Below, piece after piece: positions 25,046 through 33,931 of a DNA stretch of 51,040 bases. A program made the translations under genes and the position numbers. Under the pieces are notes generated by a model. The model saw only the letters and a program-made list of their open reading frames with translations, searched no databases and had not been told where the DNA came from. This stretch comes from Arcobacter sp. (GTDB lineage: Bacteria > Acidobacteriota > Terriglobia > Bryobacterales > Bryobacteraceae): positions 1 to 51,040 of the forward strand of contig DYJN01000022.1 in the NCBI GenBank assembly GCA_020723085.1. Reading direction: 5' to 3'. Positions within the stretch are counted from its first letter, which is position 1. Each line of letters starts with the position of its first letter.

Positions 25046-26544
25046 GCGCGCGCATCGCGCGGGCGCAGGTAGAAGTCGAGCAGATCCTCCAGGGAACCCG
25101 ACGACGGCTCCGAACCCGCCTCCGGGTGAGTCTTCTGGAAGCGCGCCAGGGCGATGCCTTCCAGCTCCCGCACCACTTCAGCGTTCGCTCCGGCCACGTT
25201 CCGGAACTCGCCCGGATCCTTTTCCAGGTCAAACAGGCGGACGTAGCGCCCGGGGGCCGGATATTCCGTCACGTACCCGTCCCGCCGCCTCCGCCTGCCG
25301 GAGCAATAGGTCAGTTTCCATTTCTGAGTGCGGACAAAGACCTCCTCGTTTTCCAGGTACTCGCTCACGATGTGGCGGCGCGGGTTTTCGGGCCTGCCGC
25401 CGCGGAGGTAGCCCGCCAGGCTCTGGCCGTGCTGGATCTCGAAGGGCGGCGCGCCGAGCATTTCGAGCAGCGACGGGCCGAGGTCCACGTGCTCGGTGAA
25501 GTCCGTCACCACGCCCGGCTCGATCCGCCCCGGCCAGCGCACGATCAGCGGCACGCGGAGAGCCGGATCGTAGCCGCAGTGCTTTTCGAACCGGCCATGA
25601 TGGCCGAGGCAGTAGCCGTGGTCGGCCGTGTAGACGACCAGCGTGTTCTCCTCCAGCCGCAGCTCGCGCAACTTCGCGAGCACGCGTCCCCAGTTGCGGT
25701 CCAGGAACCGGACGCTCGTGTAGTAGGCCGCCAGGATGCCCTGCTTCTCGCGCACCGTCAGCCCGCGGAAGATCAGCGGGATCTGCCAGTCATCGCCGGC
25801 GGCGGCCGGCGGCGGCTCGAAGCTGCGCGGATCGAACACGCCGCGGTCCTCGATGGGGAAATCGAAAGGCGAATGAGGTTCGAACAGGCTCACCCACAGC
25901 GCGAAGGGGCGGTCCCGGTTCTCCTCCAGAAACCGCATGGCCTGCCGCGCCAAAAAAGTGCCGCGCATATCGGCATCCAGGCGCGGGTAAGGCGCAGCGG
26001 CGGCGTTCAGCCACTCGCGCGCCGGAGTCTTGAACGGCCGCCAGGGAAGGGCCTGCACGGGGATGGAAGGATCGACGGGCTGCGGCCGCACCTGTTCTTG
26101 CCAGGCGCGGGTTGCTGCACCATCCGTCAGCGGGTGGTCCAAGCCATGCAGCCCCGGCTCGGGCTGGCGGTTGAAGTGCATTTTGCCGAAGGCAGCCGTA
26201 ATGTAGCCGGCCTTCTGGAGTTGTTTGGCGAGCGTTGGCTTGCCGGGATCGAGCGGCGTCTCGAGCACGGTGACGCCGGCCGAGTGCGGCATCTGTCCGG
26301 TCAGCAGGCTCTGGCGCGACGGCGTGCACACCGGCGAATTGCAGTAGTGCGAGGCGAAGCGGACCCCTTCCCGCGCCAGGCGGTCGAGATTCGGCGTCCG
26401 CGCCTGCCGGTTGCCATCGCAGCCCAGCACATAGGCGGCGTGGTCGTCGGCCATCAGAAACAGCAGGTTCGGACGCCGCCGGGCGCACTGCCCGCGCAGG
26501 ACGAACGGCGCCATGCCGGAGGCGAGCTGTCTTCGGGTGAGCAC
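25036..26544 (-). CDS. Type I sulfatase (arylsulfatase/choline-sulfatase-like), exported
   Basis: The 502-residue alkaline-phosphatase-superfamily hydrolase cleaves sulfate esters. The formylglycine signature C-x-P-S-R is present as CTPSRQ (C73). The metal ligands D33-D34 are in LMADDHAAY, and further conserved motifs are TADHGYCLGHHG and YDPALRVPLIVRWPG. The N-terminus MLTRRQLASG is a Tat-like twin-arginine leader, though with a short hydrophobic core. It needs an FGE/anSME maturase, not encoded here. Possible substrates include sulfated polysaccharides, which fits the GH95 enzyme in the same window. Confidence 0.92.
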   Translation of the reverse strand: MLTRRQLASGMAPFVLRGQCARRRPNLLFLMADDHAAYVLGCDGNRQARTPNLDRLAREGVRFASHYCNSPVCTPSRQSLLTGQMPHSAGVTVLETPLDPGKPTLAKQLQKAGYITAAFGKMHFNRQPEPGLHGLDHPLTDGAATRAWQEQVRPQPVDPSIPVQALPWRPFKTPAREWLNAAAAPYPRLDADMRGTFLARQAMRFLEENRDRPFALWVSLFEPHSPFDFPIEDRGVFDPRSFEPPPAAAGDDWQIPLIFRGLTVREKQGILAAYYTSVRFLDRNWGRVLAKLRELRLEENTLVVYTADHGYCLGHHGRFEKHCGYDPALRVPLIVRWPGRIEPGVVTDFTEHVDLGPSLLEMLGAPPFEIQHGQSLAGYLRGGRPENPRRHIVSEYLENEEVFVRTQKWKLTYCSGRRRRRDGYVTEYPAPGRYVRLFDLEKDPGEFRNVAGANAEVVRELEGIALARFQKTHPEAGSEPSSGSLEDLLDFYLRPRDARAQA

Positions 26545-26570
26545 GGCATCATTCTATTCCCGCCGGGCTG

Positions 26571-26600
26571 TTGAATCGAGCGGCGGAGCTTCCCTATCAT
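26571..26600 (+). promoter_or_regulatory. hrcA operon promoter
   Basis: TTGAAT (26571-26576), an 18-bp spacer and TATCAT (26595-26600) give a sigma-70 promoter with start near 26607, about 20 bases before the hrcA ATG. No CIRCE inverted repeat (TTAGCACTC/GAGTGCTAA) is present here. Confidence 0.6.
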
Positions 26601-26627
26601 CAGAATCAGAGGGTTCGTCCCAGGGTC

Positions 26628-27659
26628 ATGGAGCAGGCATTGAACCAGCGTTCGATCGAGGTTCTCCACGCCATCGTCCAGACCTATGTCGAGACGGGGG
26701 AGCCGGTGGCGTCCCGCACGATCGCCCGCCGCCGCAAGGATCCCTTGAGTCCGGCCACGATCCGCAACATCATGTCGGATCTCGCCGACATGGGCTACCT
26801 CGAGCAGCCGCACACCTCCGCCGGGCGGGTGCCGACAGTCAAAGCCTTCCAGCATTACGCCGCCAGCGTTGCCGCGGGACTGCGGTCCCTGCCGGCGGAT
26901 GAGCGCCTGCGGAGCGGGCTCGGGTCTTTCGGCACGCCGGACGAGTGCGTGCAGCAGGCTTCGCACCTTTTGACTTCGCTCACGAGAAACGTCGGTATCG
27001 CCGCGGCGATTCCGGCTTCGGCGCAGACGCTGGATCAGATCGATCTGATCCGGCTGCCGGACAGCCGGATCCTCATGATTGTCGTCACGCGCGACGGGCT
27101 GGTACACAACCGGGTGGCGCACCTGCCCGAGCCGGTCATGCAGGACGAACTGCAGTCGATCCGGAATTACGTCAACCAGCACTTCTCCGGATGGCGGTTG
27201 CGCGAGATCCGCGCCGAGCTGGACCTGATGGTCAGCGAGGAGCGCGCGGTGTACGGCCTGTTGATGCGGCGTCTCCAGCTTCTGCACGCTCAGGGACTGC
27301 TGTCGTTCGAGCTGCCGCCGTGCGTGTACCTGGAGGGGGCGTCCAATCTTCTGGGGCTCGATCTGCACATCACCCGGGAGCGGCTGCGGGAGCTGTTCCG
27401 AGCGCTGGAAGAGAAACAGCGGCTGATCGAGCTGCTCGATCAGTTCCTGGACGCCGGGCAGGAAGGGCTGCAAGTCCGGATCGGATTAGCGCAGGCGCAT
27501 CCGGCGCTGCGGGACTTTGCACTCATCGGCATGGCCGTGGAAGGCCCCGGCGGGCTTCAGACGCGGCTCGCTGTTCTGGGGCCCCTGCGGATGAACTACC
27601 CGCGGGTGATGGCGGCGGTGGCGCAGTTGCGCTCGCTGTTGCAAAGCATGCCGCAGTAG
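26628..27659 (+). CDS. hrcA: Heat-inducible transcription repressor HrcA
   Basis: The 343-residue protein has an N-terminal winged HTH (about 5-75): SIEVLHAIVQTYVETGEPVASRTI, then LSPATIRNIMSDL and GYLEQPHTSAGRVPT. These are all diagnostic of HrcA. The C-terminal GAF-like dimerisation domain includes PPCVYLEGASNLL and the terminal GPLRMNYPRVMAAV. It represses groE/dnaK operons at CIRCE elements and depends on GroEL for activity in studied bacteria. ATG at 26628 is used; an in-frame TTG at 26571 is part of the -35 box. grpE follows after 46 bp. Confidence 0.95.
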   Translation: MEQALNQRSIEVLHAIVQTYVETGEPVASRTIARRRKDPLSPATIRNIMSDLADMGYLEQPHTSAGRVPTVKAFQHYAASVAAGLRSLPADERLRSGLGSFGTPDECVQQASHLLTSLTRNVGIAAAIPASAQTLDQIDLIRLPDSRILMIVVTRDGLVHNRVAHLPEPVMQDELQSIRNYVNQHFSGWRLREIRAELDLMVSEERAVYGLLMRRLQLLHAQGLLSFELPPCVYLEGASNLLGLDLHITRERLRELFRALEEKQRLIELLDQFLDAGQEGLQVRIGLAQAHPALRDFALIGMAVEGPGGLQTRLAVLGPLRMNYPRVMAAVAQLRSLLQSMPQ

Positions 27660-27705
27660 CTGGACGGCCTGCTACTCTGAAAGTTGAACCGTTAGCTGTC
27701 GATTT

Positions 27706-28281
27706 ATGCCGGAACAGGAAGTGCCAAACGCAACCACGGAAGACGCCGCCACGCTGTCGGCAGAGGCTCAGGCAGCCCTCGATCAAGCCGCCGGGGCGCC
27801 CCCGGCTCCCTCAGAGGAGGAGGCTGTGGCCGCCGAACGCGACAGGCTCGCGCAGGAGAAGGCCGAGCTGCAGGACCGCCTCCTGCGTCTGGCCGCCGAG
27901 TTCGACAACTTCCGCAAACGCAGCGAACGCGAGCGGCTGGAAGCGATCGAATACGCCGCCGCCGGCGCGCTGGCCGCCCTGCTGCCCGTGCTCGACGACC
28001 TGGAGCGCGCACGCAAAACGCCCACCACGGACAGCGAATACGCCCGCGGCGTGGAACTCATCTACCAGCGTTTCTCCGACGCCCTGCGCAAGCTGGGAGT
28101 CGAGCCGCTCGACGCCGAAGGCAAGCCTTTCGATCCCAACCTGCACCATGCCATCGAGCGGGTGGAAGATCCCGCTGTCGAACAGGAGACCGTCGCTGCC
28201 GAACTCCAGCGCGGCTACACATACAAAGGGCGGCTGCTCCGCGAAGCTCTCGTGCGCGTCGCCGTCAAGAGCGGATCGTGA
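27706..28281 (+). CDS. grpE: Nucleotide exchange factor GrpE
   Basis: The 191-residue co-chaperone releases ADP from DnaK. An acidic disordered N-terminus and a long coiled coil (about 40-90) with [14 protein letters not shown] are followed by the head domain, with [11 protein letters not shown] and [15 protein letters not shown]. The C-terminal beta domain ends [20 protein letters not shown]. These are standard family positions. It overlaps dnaJ by 4 bp (GTGA), indicating translational coupling. Confidence 0.96.
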   Translation: MPEQEVPNATTEDAATLSAEAQAALDQAAGAPPAPSEEEAVAAERDRLAQEKAELQDRLLRLAAEFDNFRKRSERERLEAIEYAAAGALAALLPVLDDLERARKTPTTDSEYARGVELIYQRFSDALRKLGVEPLDAEGKPFDPNLHHAIERVEDPAVEQETVAAELQRGYTYKGRLLREALVRVAVKSGS

Positions 28282-29393
28282 CGAAGCGCGATTACTACGA
28301 GATCCTCGGCGTGTCCCGCTCCGCCTCGGAGCAGGAGTTGAAGAGCGCCTACCGCAAGCTCGCGCTCAAATACCACCCGGACCGCAATCCGGGCGACAAG
28401 CAGGCCGAGGAGAAGTTCAAAGAGGCTGCGGAAGCCTACGGCGTGCTCTCCGATCCCGAGAAACGCCGCCTGTATGACGCCTATGGCCATCAGGGGCTCT
28501 CCGGGGCGGCCGCGCAGGGCTTCAATCCGGAAGCGTTCGCCGACTTCGCCGACATCTTCGGCGACTTCTTCGGCTTCGGCGACCTGTTCGGCTCGTCCGC
28601 GCGCCGGCGCAACCGCCCGCAGCGGGGCGAGGACACGCGTTTCGATCTCGAGATCGAATTGCAGGACGCCATTTTCGGCAAGGAAGTGGAGATCCAGGTC
28701 CCGCGGCTGGAGACCTGCCCCGCCTGCCAGGGCTCGCGCGCCGAAGCTCACGATGGGTGGACCACCTGCTCCGCCTGCCACGGGCGCGGCGAGACCTTTT
28801 ACCGGCAAGGCTTCCTGACGATCCGCCGCACATGCCCGCAGTGCGGCGGCGCGGGCCGGATTCTGCGGCGCCCATGCCGCCAATGCCAGGGCGAGGGGGT
28901 CGTCCGCACCACGCACAAGCGCAAGATCCAGATCCCTGCCGGCATCAGCAGTGGCGACAAGCTGCGCGTCTCCGGCGAAGGGCAGCCGGGGCTGAACGGC
29001 GGCCCGCCCGGCGACCTGTACGTCTTCATCATTGTCAAACCCCATCCGGTGTTCGACCGCCGCGAATACGACCTGCATTGCACCGTTCCATTGAATGTCG
29101 CGCAGGCCGCTCTGGGGACCGAAATCAACATCCTGACCTTCGAGGGCGTTCAGAGCGTCAAGGCGCCGGAAGGCGTGCAGAGCGGCGAGACCCTGCGGCT
29201 GAAAGGCCGCGGCGTGCCGCACCTGCATGGCAAGGGCCGCGGCGACATCGTCGTTCATCTGGATGTCCGCATCCCGCGCAAGCTGACGCGCGAGCAGCGC
29301 CGGCTGTTCGAACAGCTCCTCGAAACGTTGCCCGACGAGAGCGACCCGCAGGAGAAGTCGCTGCTCGAAAAGCTGAAGGACTATCTTGTCTGA
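28278..29393 (+). CDS. dnaJ: Chaperone protein DnaJ (class A)
   Basis: The 371-residue Hsp40 starts at GTG 28278, overlapping the grpE stop. The J domain (about 4-68) has HPD at 33-35. A compact Gly/Phe-rich region follows (about 70-115, [14 protein letters not shown]). The zinc-binding region holds four CxxCxGxG-type repeats ([32 protein letters not shown]); the first ends in SR rather than G. The substrate-binding barrel domains and the C-terminal dimer segment complete the protein. It stimulates DnaK ATPase. dnaK itself is not in the window. Confidence 0.96.
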   Translation: MTKRDYYEILGVSRSASEQELKSAYRKLALKYHPDRNPGDKQAEEKFKEAAEAYGVLSDPEKRRLYDAYGHQGLSGAAAQGFNPEAFADFADIFGDFFGFGDLFGSSARRRNRPQRGEDTRFDLEIELQDAIFGKEVEIQVPRLETCPACQGSRAEAHDGWTTCSACHGRGETFYRQGFLTIRRTCPQCGGAGRILRRPCRQCQGEGVVRTTHKRKIQIPAGISSGDKLRVSGEGQPGLNGGPPGDLYVFIIVKPHPVFDRREYDLHCTVPLNVAQAALGTEINILTFEGVQSVKAPEGVQSGETLRLKGRGVPHLHGKGRGDIVVHLDVRIPRKLTREQRRLFEQLLETLPDESDPQEKSLLEKLKDYLV

Positions 29394-30820
29394 GCGCCGC
29401 CGGCGGCGCCCTCGGGCTTGCGCCCGACGGCGATGAGGGAGACGCCTGGCCACGGCAGCCGCCTGTCGAGGCGCTTCCACAACCACACCAGCCGGTCGAA
29501 GATCCATAGCTGAAGCCGGCTGAATGTGCGCCGCTTCAGCACCCGTCCGTTCCACCACCAACCCGGGCGCGTCACCCGGTTGAATCCGAAGACGCGCTCC
29601 ACTTCGAAGCCGGCCTCCTCCATCTTTGCGCGCAGCTCCGGCTCGGCATAACGGCGCCAGTGCCCCAGTACGACGTCGAGTTCGCCGTAGATGCCCTGTC
29701 CTTCCGGCACGAGAACAATCGCCCTGCCGCCGGGCGCCAGGACGCGGTTCAGATGGCGCAGAGCGAGAAGATCGTCCTCCACGTGTTCCACAACATTCAG
29801 ACAGATCGCCGTATCCACCGTGCCCTGCAACGGTTCGAAGTCCTCCCAGCGGGTGAGGTCCACGCGCGCCACCCGCACGTTCGGACGGTGCGCCAGGCGC
29901 GCGGCGAGCCGCGCCAGGTGTTCGTTCTCAATGTCGGAAGCAACGTACAACGCGCGTCCGGGCGCCAGCCGCCGCGTGAGGTTGCCGATGCCTGCACCGA
30001 TCTCCAGCACTCTCCTGCCGATGAACGGCGCGATGGTCTCCGCCATCCAGCCGTTGAACCGGCGCGTGCCGGCCAGGCGGTCGAGGATTTCGGGGCCTCT
30101 TTCGAGATAGGTGTCACGCTGCACGCAGAACCTGAAGAGAGTAAGAACGCCCCACAGCGCATCCCGGGGCCGGATCTTCTTCCCTTCTTCCTTCGTGCGT
30201 CCGTGATAGCGGATGGGGGTTTCGTAGATCACCGCTTCGCGTTGCGCGAGCTTCAGGGTAAGTTCGACCTCGAAGCTGAAACCGTTCGAGCGAAGCGGAA
30301 TGCTGCGCACCAGTCCGGTGCGGAAGGCCTTGTACCCGGTCCAGACATCGGTCAGGTTCAGGCCGGCGCCGGCATCGACCAGCGCCGTCAGCCATTGGTT
30401 GGCGACGGAATGCCAGTAGTACAGCACGCGTCTCTCGAGACCCACGGCGAAACGGGTTCCGAAAACGGCATCGGCGCGCCCCTCCAGCAGTGGTCCGAGC
30501 AGCCGCGGATAATCGCGGGGATCGTATTCGAGATCGGCGTCCTGAATCAGCGAGAACTCGCCGCGCGCTTCCGCCAGTGCCGTGCGGATAGCGGCGCCCT
30601 TTCCCCGGTTCTTCTCGTGGCGGAGTACGCGGACACGGCCGGGCGCGCGGCCCGCCGCCGCCAGCGCCGCCTCTGAAGTGCCGTCCGTGGAGCCGTCGTC
30701 CACCACCAGAATCTCTGACTCCACGCCCGGGAGAAGGGGGGCGGCGAGCGCCCGCTCCAGCAAGGTAGGCAGGAACTCCTCTTCGTTGTAGGCGGGCACG
30801 AGAATGCTGACAAGCGGCAT
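29381..30820 (-). CDS. Fused GT2 glycosyltransferase and SAM methyltransferase
   Basis: About 479 residues. The N-terminal half (about 1-235) is a DPM-like family 2 glycosyltransferase: [25 protein letters not shown], the DxD in [10 protein letters not shown], then a [11 protein letters not shown] acceptor segment. The C-terminal half (about 260-450) is a class I methyltransferase with motif [15 protein letters not shown] and later [11 protein letters not shown] and [12 protein letters not shown]. The tail is basic with [22 protein letters not shown] at 30820 begins directly at the GT domain; ATG at 30844 is an alternative. Such a protein could transfer a sugar to a lipid carrier or glycan and methylate the product. 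The 3' end overlaps dnaJ by 13 bp, convergently. Confidence 0.82.
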   Translation of the reverse strand: MPLVSILVPAYNEEEFLPTLLERALAAPLLPGVESEILVVDDGSTDGTSEAALAAAGRAPGRVRVLRHEKNRGKGAAIRTALAEARGEFSLIQDADLEYDPRDYPRLLGPLLEGRADAVFGTRFAVGLERRVLYYWHSVANQWLTALVDAGAGLNLTDVWTGYKAFRTGLVRSIPLRSNGFSFEVELTLKLAQREAVIYETPIRYHGRTKEEGKKIRPRDALWGVLTLFRFCVQRDTYLERGPEILDRLAGTRRFNGWMAETIAPFIGRRVLEIGAGIGNLTRRLAPGRALYVASDIENEHLARLAARLAHRPNVRVARVDLTRWEDFEPLQGTVDTAICLNVVEHVEDDLLALRHLNRVLAPGGRAIVLVPEGQGIYGELDVVLGHWRRYAEPELRAKMEEAGFEVERVFGFNRVTRPGWWWNGRVLKRRTFSRLQLWIFDRLVWLWKRLDRRLPWPGVSLIAVGRKPEGAAGGAQTR

Positions 30821-30921
30821 AAGAGGGGATCGACTTCCTATCATGACACCGGGCCGCGCTGCGGAGGAGCAATGGAGTTTCAGATGCGCTGCTGCGGTAT
30901 ATTGGGCTCGGAGCGCAAGCC

Positions 30922-31779
30922 ATGAACGTCATCTGCCGCCGCAGCCTGTTTGCCACCCTCGCCGCGGCGCTTCCGCTGCCGGTGCGGGCGGCCGATCCGT
31001 GGACCAAGCCTCCCAAGGAATGGAACGAGAAGGACGTGCAGAAGGTCCTCTCCAACTCTCCATGGTCAAGAACCGTGACCATCACCATCAGCAGCGGCAT
31101 GCCGGTGGGCGGCAGAGGGCGCGGCGGGCGCGGGGGCCGGGGCGGCGGCATGAGCGGCGGGATGGGCGGCGGAATGCCGGATGCCAGCGTCGGCGCAGGC
31201 AGCGAAGGAGGCATGGGCGGCGGAGGCCGCGCCGGCATGGGCGAGGGCATGGGCGGAACCATGGCCCCCTCGGTTCAGTTCCAGATCCGCTGGCTGTCAG
31301 CCAAGCCCGTGAAAATAGCCACCATGCGCGCCCGGATGGGCGCCGAAGCCGAGACTTCGCCTCAGGCGCGCGAGTTCATCGGCCGGGAAGAGCCCGACTA
31401 TGTCATCGCCGTGATCGGACCGCCGATGGGACCGCCGTCTGAGCGAGGCGCCATGCCCGGCCCCGGCCAGCGCGCGGGCGCGCCTCCAGCGCAGGAAAGC
31501 GCCGCCGGACAGGAGCGGCGCGGCGATCCCGAAAAGTGGCTGGCGGGGTTGAAGGAAACTACGTGGCTCGCCTGGAAGGGCCACGAGAAGCTTCATCCGT
31601 CATCCGTGGTTCTGCCGCCGGGAGGCCAGCGCAACGTGCTCATCTTCCACTTCCCGAAGAGCCACCCGATCGAGCTCGAGGACAAAGAGGTCGAGTTCTG
31701 CATGCGCCGGGGGGCGTTCGACGTCAAGAAGAAATTCAAGCTGAAGGACATGGTCTACGAGGGCAGGCTGGCCCTGTAG
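30922..31779 (+). CDS. Exported Gly/Met-rich hypothetical protein
   Basis: The 285-residue product has a signal peptide (CRRSLFATLAAALPLPVRA, about 5-23) and an N-terminal motif WTKPPKEWNEKDVQKVL. A low-complexity block rich in Gly, Met and Arg follows (about 60-112, GGRGRGGRGG then repeated GMGGG). The C-terminal half includes PDYVIAVIGPPMGPP, a WLAWKG segment and a basic end (KKKFKLKDMVYEG). No known domain is recognised. The Met/Gly-rich block could bind metal or be a flexible spacer; the exported location is the only firm inference. Confidence 0.72.
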   Translation: MNVICRRSLFATLAAALPLPVRAADPWTKPPKEWNEKDVQKVLSNSPWSRTVTITISSGMPVGGRGRGGRGGRGGGMSGGMGGGMPDASVGAGSEGGMGGGGRAGMGEGMGGTMAPSVQFQIRWLSAKPVKIATMRARMGAEAETSPQAREFIGREEPDYVIAVIGPPMGPPSERGAMPGPGQRAGAPPAQESAAGQERRGDPEKWLAGLKETTWLAWKGHEKLHPSSVVLPPGGQRNVLIFHFPKSHPIELEDKEVEFCMRRGAFDVKKKFKLKDMVYEGRLAL

Positions 31780-31795
31780 GGGCGCCGCCGGCGCC

Positions 31796-32372
31796 TTACG
31801 GCTTTCGTGGGCGGCTCGTCGCCTCGGCGATCGCGAACTCGTAGAGGGCGAGCGCGCGGAAGTAATCCGTCAGCGCCGGTATCTCGCAGTATCATGCCGA
31901 TCAGCGTCTGCACCGCTACCGTCAGCCCGTCCAGCAGCAGCGCCGCTCCCGCCGTCTGCACCGTCACCACTTCCAGAAAGCGGTTCACCAGTTCGGGTCC
32001 GTGATGCCGGTCGAACGCCTCCGGCTCCAGGCAGACCAGCTTGTCTGCCACATCACCCGCCAGGCGGACGAAGATCCGCCGCTGGATCATTTCAACGACG
32101 TACTGGCGGTATCCGTTCAGCCACGCCACCGCCAGCAGGGCGATGAGAACCATCAACGTCAGCACTGCCAGCGGTTGCAGCAGCGTGCCGAACGAGATCA
32201 TGTTCACCACCGCCTGCACCGCGATGGGAACGATCAGGGAAATCAGCTCAGTGGCAGCAGTGTAGATCACCACTACCCGGGCGTCTTCAGACTCCAGACG
32301 TAGCCACTGCCGCAAGCGGAGTATCGGGTGGACGGAGTGATAAACGAACGCTCTTGTGCCGTCTGCGGACAT
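31796..32372 (-). pseudogene. Internally deleted ABC-transporter-type membrane protein gene
   Basis: The ATG at 32372 opens a frame like the N-terminal half of an ABC exporter membrane domain: YHSVHPILRLRQWLRLESEDA, helices from about residue 30, then LAGDVADKLVCLEPEAFDRHHGPELVNRF. After LTVAVQTLIGMI the frame becomes Arg-rich nonsense. In another frame, starting near 31901, a sensible ending appears: EIPALTDYFRALALYEFAI and a TAA at 31796-31798. This looks like one gene that lost its middle part with a frameshift, leaving about 157 N-terminal and 30 C-terminal codons. The annotated long frame to 31755 is an artefact of the shift. Confidence 0.65.
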
Positions 32373-32641
32373 GCGCAAGTCTTTCTTGCTGCGTTGATTC
32401 CGGTCGGAGGGGCGCAACGCGAACTTCGTCTGCCGCCGCCTGCCGCCACAACGGAGGATGCTTCCACGCGCCGCCCCGCCCGCAGCCAGGCGAACCGCAA
32501 TTGCTTAAGCGGCCCGGCAGCGGAGCCTGGCCCCAGATCTCAATGGATTAACATTTTCAGATATTTGACCATAAATCCCAATTTCGGGACAATGATCGGA
32601 GAAGAACGCACAGGGGAGGGACGCCGATTCCCGCTCGATCC

Positions 32642-33055
32642 TTGGCCGCCAGGGGGCTGTCCGAACTGCTTGCCGCCATGGCTCATCCGCACCGGCTGCG
32701 CATTCTCGTCGAACTGCACACGGGCGAGAAGGACGTCAACGGCATGCAGGCGCTGCTGGGCATCAGTCACTCATCCGTGTCGCAAAGCCTCTCCATCCTG
32801 CGGGCGCATCGCCTGGTGCGCGAACGGCGTCAAGGGCGGCATGTGTATTACTCGCTGAGCAATCCCGAACTGGCAGAGTGGCTGCTGGACGGGTTGAGGT
32901 TCCTCGAGGGCGGCCTCGCCCATGATGAGGACATGAAATCCGCGGCGGACAACGCCAGGCGGATGTGGACAAGGAAGGCGGCGGCTAGTCCTTCAGCCCT
33001 GCCAAGCGATAAACCTCGCGCTTGGGGAGGCGGAGCCGGCGGGCGATTTCCTTGA
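32642..33055 (+). CDS. ArsR-family transcriptional regulator
   Basis: The 137-residue winged-HTH protein has MAHPHRLRILVELHTGEKDVNG, then ALLGISHSSVSQSLSILRAHRLV as the recognition region, and GRHVYYSLSNPEL as the wing. No cysteine pair for arsenic or metal sensing is seen, so the inducer is unknown. The TTG at 32642 is the farthest plausible start; ATG at 32678 would remove the first helix. It is divergent from the decayed ABC gene, which may have been its target. Its last ~24 codons run convergently into rsmI by 71 bp, an unusual overlap. Confidence 0.8.
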   Translation: MAARGLSELLAAMAHPHRLRILVELHTGEKDVNGMQALLGISHSSVSQSLSILRAHRLVRERRQGRHVYYSLSNPELAEWLLDGLRFLEGGLAHDEDMKSAADNARRMWTRKAAASPSALPSDKPRAWGGGAGGRFP

Positions 33056-33818
33056 CCGCCTGCATCCGGGAAAGTCCCCCCTGTTCCAGCCGCTGCAACT
33101 CTTCGGCGAGATCCACCCGCGAAGCACTGCCGGCAGGGCGCGCGCCGCCCTTGCCGATGAGGAGCGTGATTTCTCCGCGCACGGCGCCGCGCTGGCGGAG
33201 TTGTTCGAGAACTTCGGCAGGCGTTCCCCGCAGGAACTCTTCGTGGATCTTCGTCAATTCCCGGGCGACCACCACCGGTCTCTCACCCATGGCTGGCGCC
33301 AGGTCCTCGAGCGTCTCGAGGATGCGGTGCGGCGCTTCGTAAAAGACGAGGGTCGTCTCCAGGCGCGAGAGCTGCTCCAGAAGCCTGCGCCGCTCTCCTG
33401 GCTTGCGGGGCAGGAAACCGCCGAAGTAGAAGCTGTCGGTCTCCAGTCCGGCGGCGGACAAAGCCGCCATCAGCGCCGATGGGCCTGGAATCGGAGAGAT
33501 CCGGATGCCTGCCTCGGCGGCTTTCCGGACAAGCCGGAAGCCGGGGTCCGACACCAGCGGAGTGCCGGCATCGGAAACCAGTGCGACTGACTCGCCCTGT
33601 TCCAGACGGGACAGCAGTTCCTGGCTGCGCTCCGCCTCGTTGTGTTCGTGGTAGCTGACCGTGCGGGCTTCGATCCCATAGTGGGCGAGCAGCCTGCGCG
33701 TCTGACGCGTATCCTCGCAGGCGATCCACTGGACGGAGCGGAGGATCTCTACAGCCCGGAAGCTGAGATCGGCCAGATTGCCGATCGGTGTCGCCACCAC
33801 ATAGAGCGTTCCTGCCAC
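32985..33818 (-). CDS. rsmI: 16S rRNA C1402 2'-O-ribose methyltransferase RsmI
   Basis: The 277-residue tetrapyrrole-methylase-fold enzyme has GTLYVVATPIGNLADLSFRA at the N-terminus. ACEDTRQTRRLL, VALVSDAGTPLVSDPG, and PGPSALMAALSAAGL with FYFGGFLPRK follow, then FYEAPHRILETL and VARELTKIHEEF; all are family hallmarks. The C-terminal helical tail (about 230-277) ends LPKREVYRLAGLKD. GTG at 33818 is chosen because AGTLYVVATP is the family start. A long upstream extension of the frame to 34397 is a shadow of the divergent gene. The -10-like TACAAT six bases upstream suggests a leaderless message. Confidence 0.95.
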   Translation of the reverse strand: MAGTLYVVATPIGNLADLSFRAVEILRSVQWIACEDTRQTRRLLAHYGIEARTVSYHEHNEAERSQELLSRLEQGESVALVSDAGTPLVSDPGFRLVRKAAEAGIRISPIPGPSALMAALSAAGLETDSFYFGGFLPRKPGERRRLLEQLSRLETTLVFYEAPHRILETLEDLAPAMGERPVVVARELTKIHEEFLRGTPAEVLEQLRQRGAVRGEITLLIGKGGARPAGSASRVDLAEELQRLEQGGLSRMQAVKEIARRLRLPKREVYRLAGLKD

Positions 33819-33824
33819 GCGACC

Positions 33825-33830
33825 ATTGTA
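33825..33830 (-). promoter_or_regulatory. -10 element of rsmI
   Basis: TACAAT on the minus strand is followed by six bases and then the GTG start codon, so a normal start would coincide with the GTG. No good -35 is seen in the expected place. Confidence 0.45.
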
Positions 33831-33931
33831 TGGCGGTGCCCGCAGCCGCCGCCCCATGGGCCGGGAGATAATAGGAGAACACGCCCGCTGGCGCTGCCGG
33901 CGGCTTTGCCGGGGACGGCACGGGATCCTGC

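Noticed and set aside
26545-26627. CIRCE operator upstream of hrcA
   Set aside because: No TTAGCACTC/GAGTGCTAA-like inverted repeat can be found.
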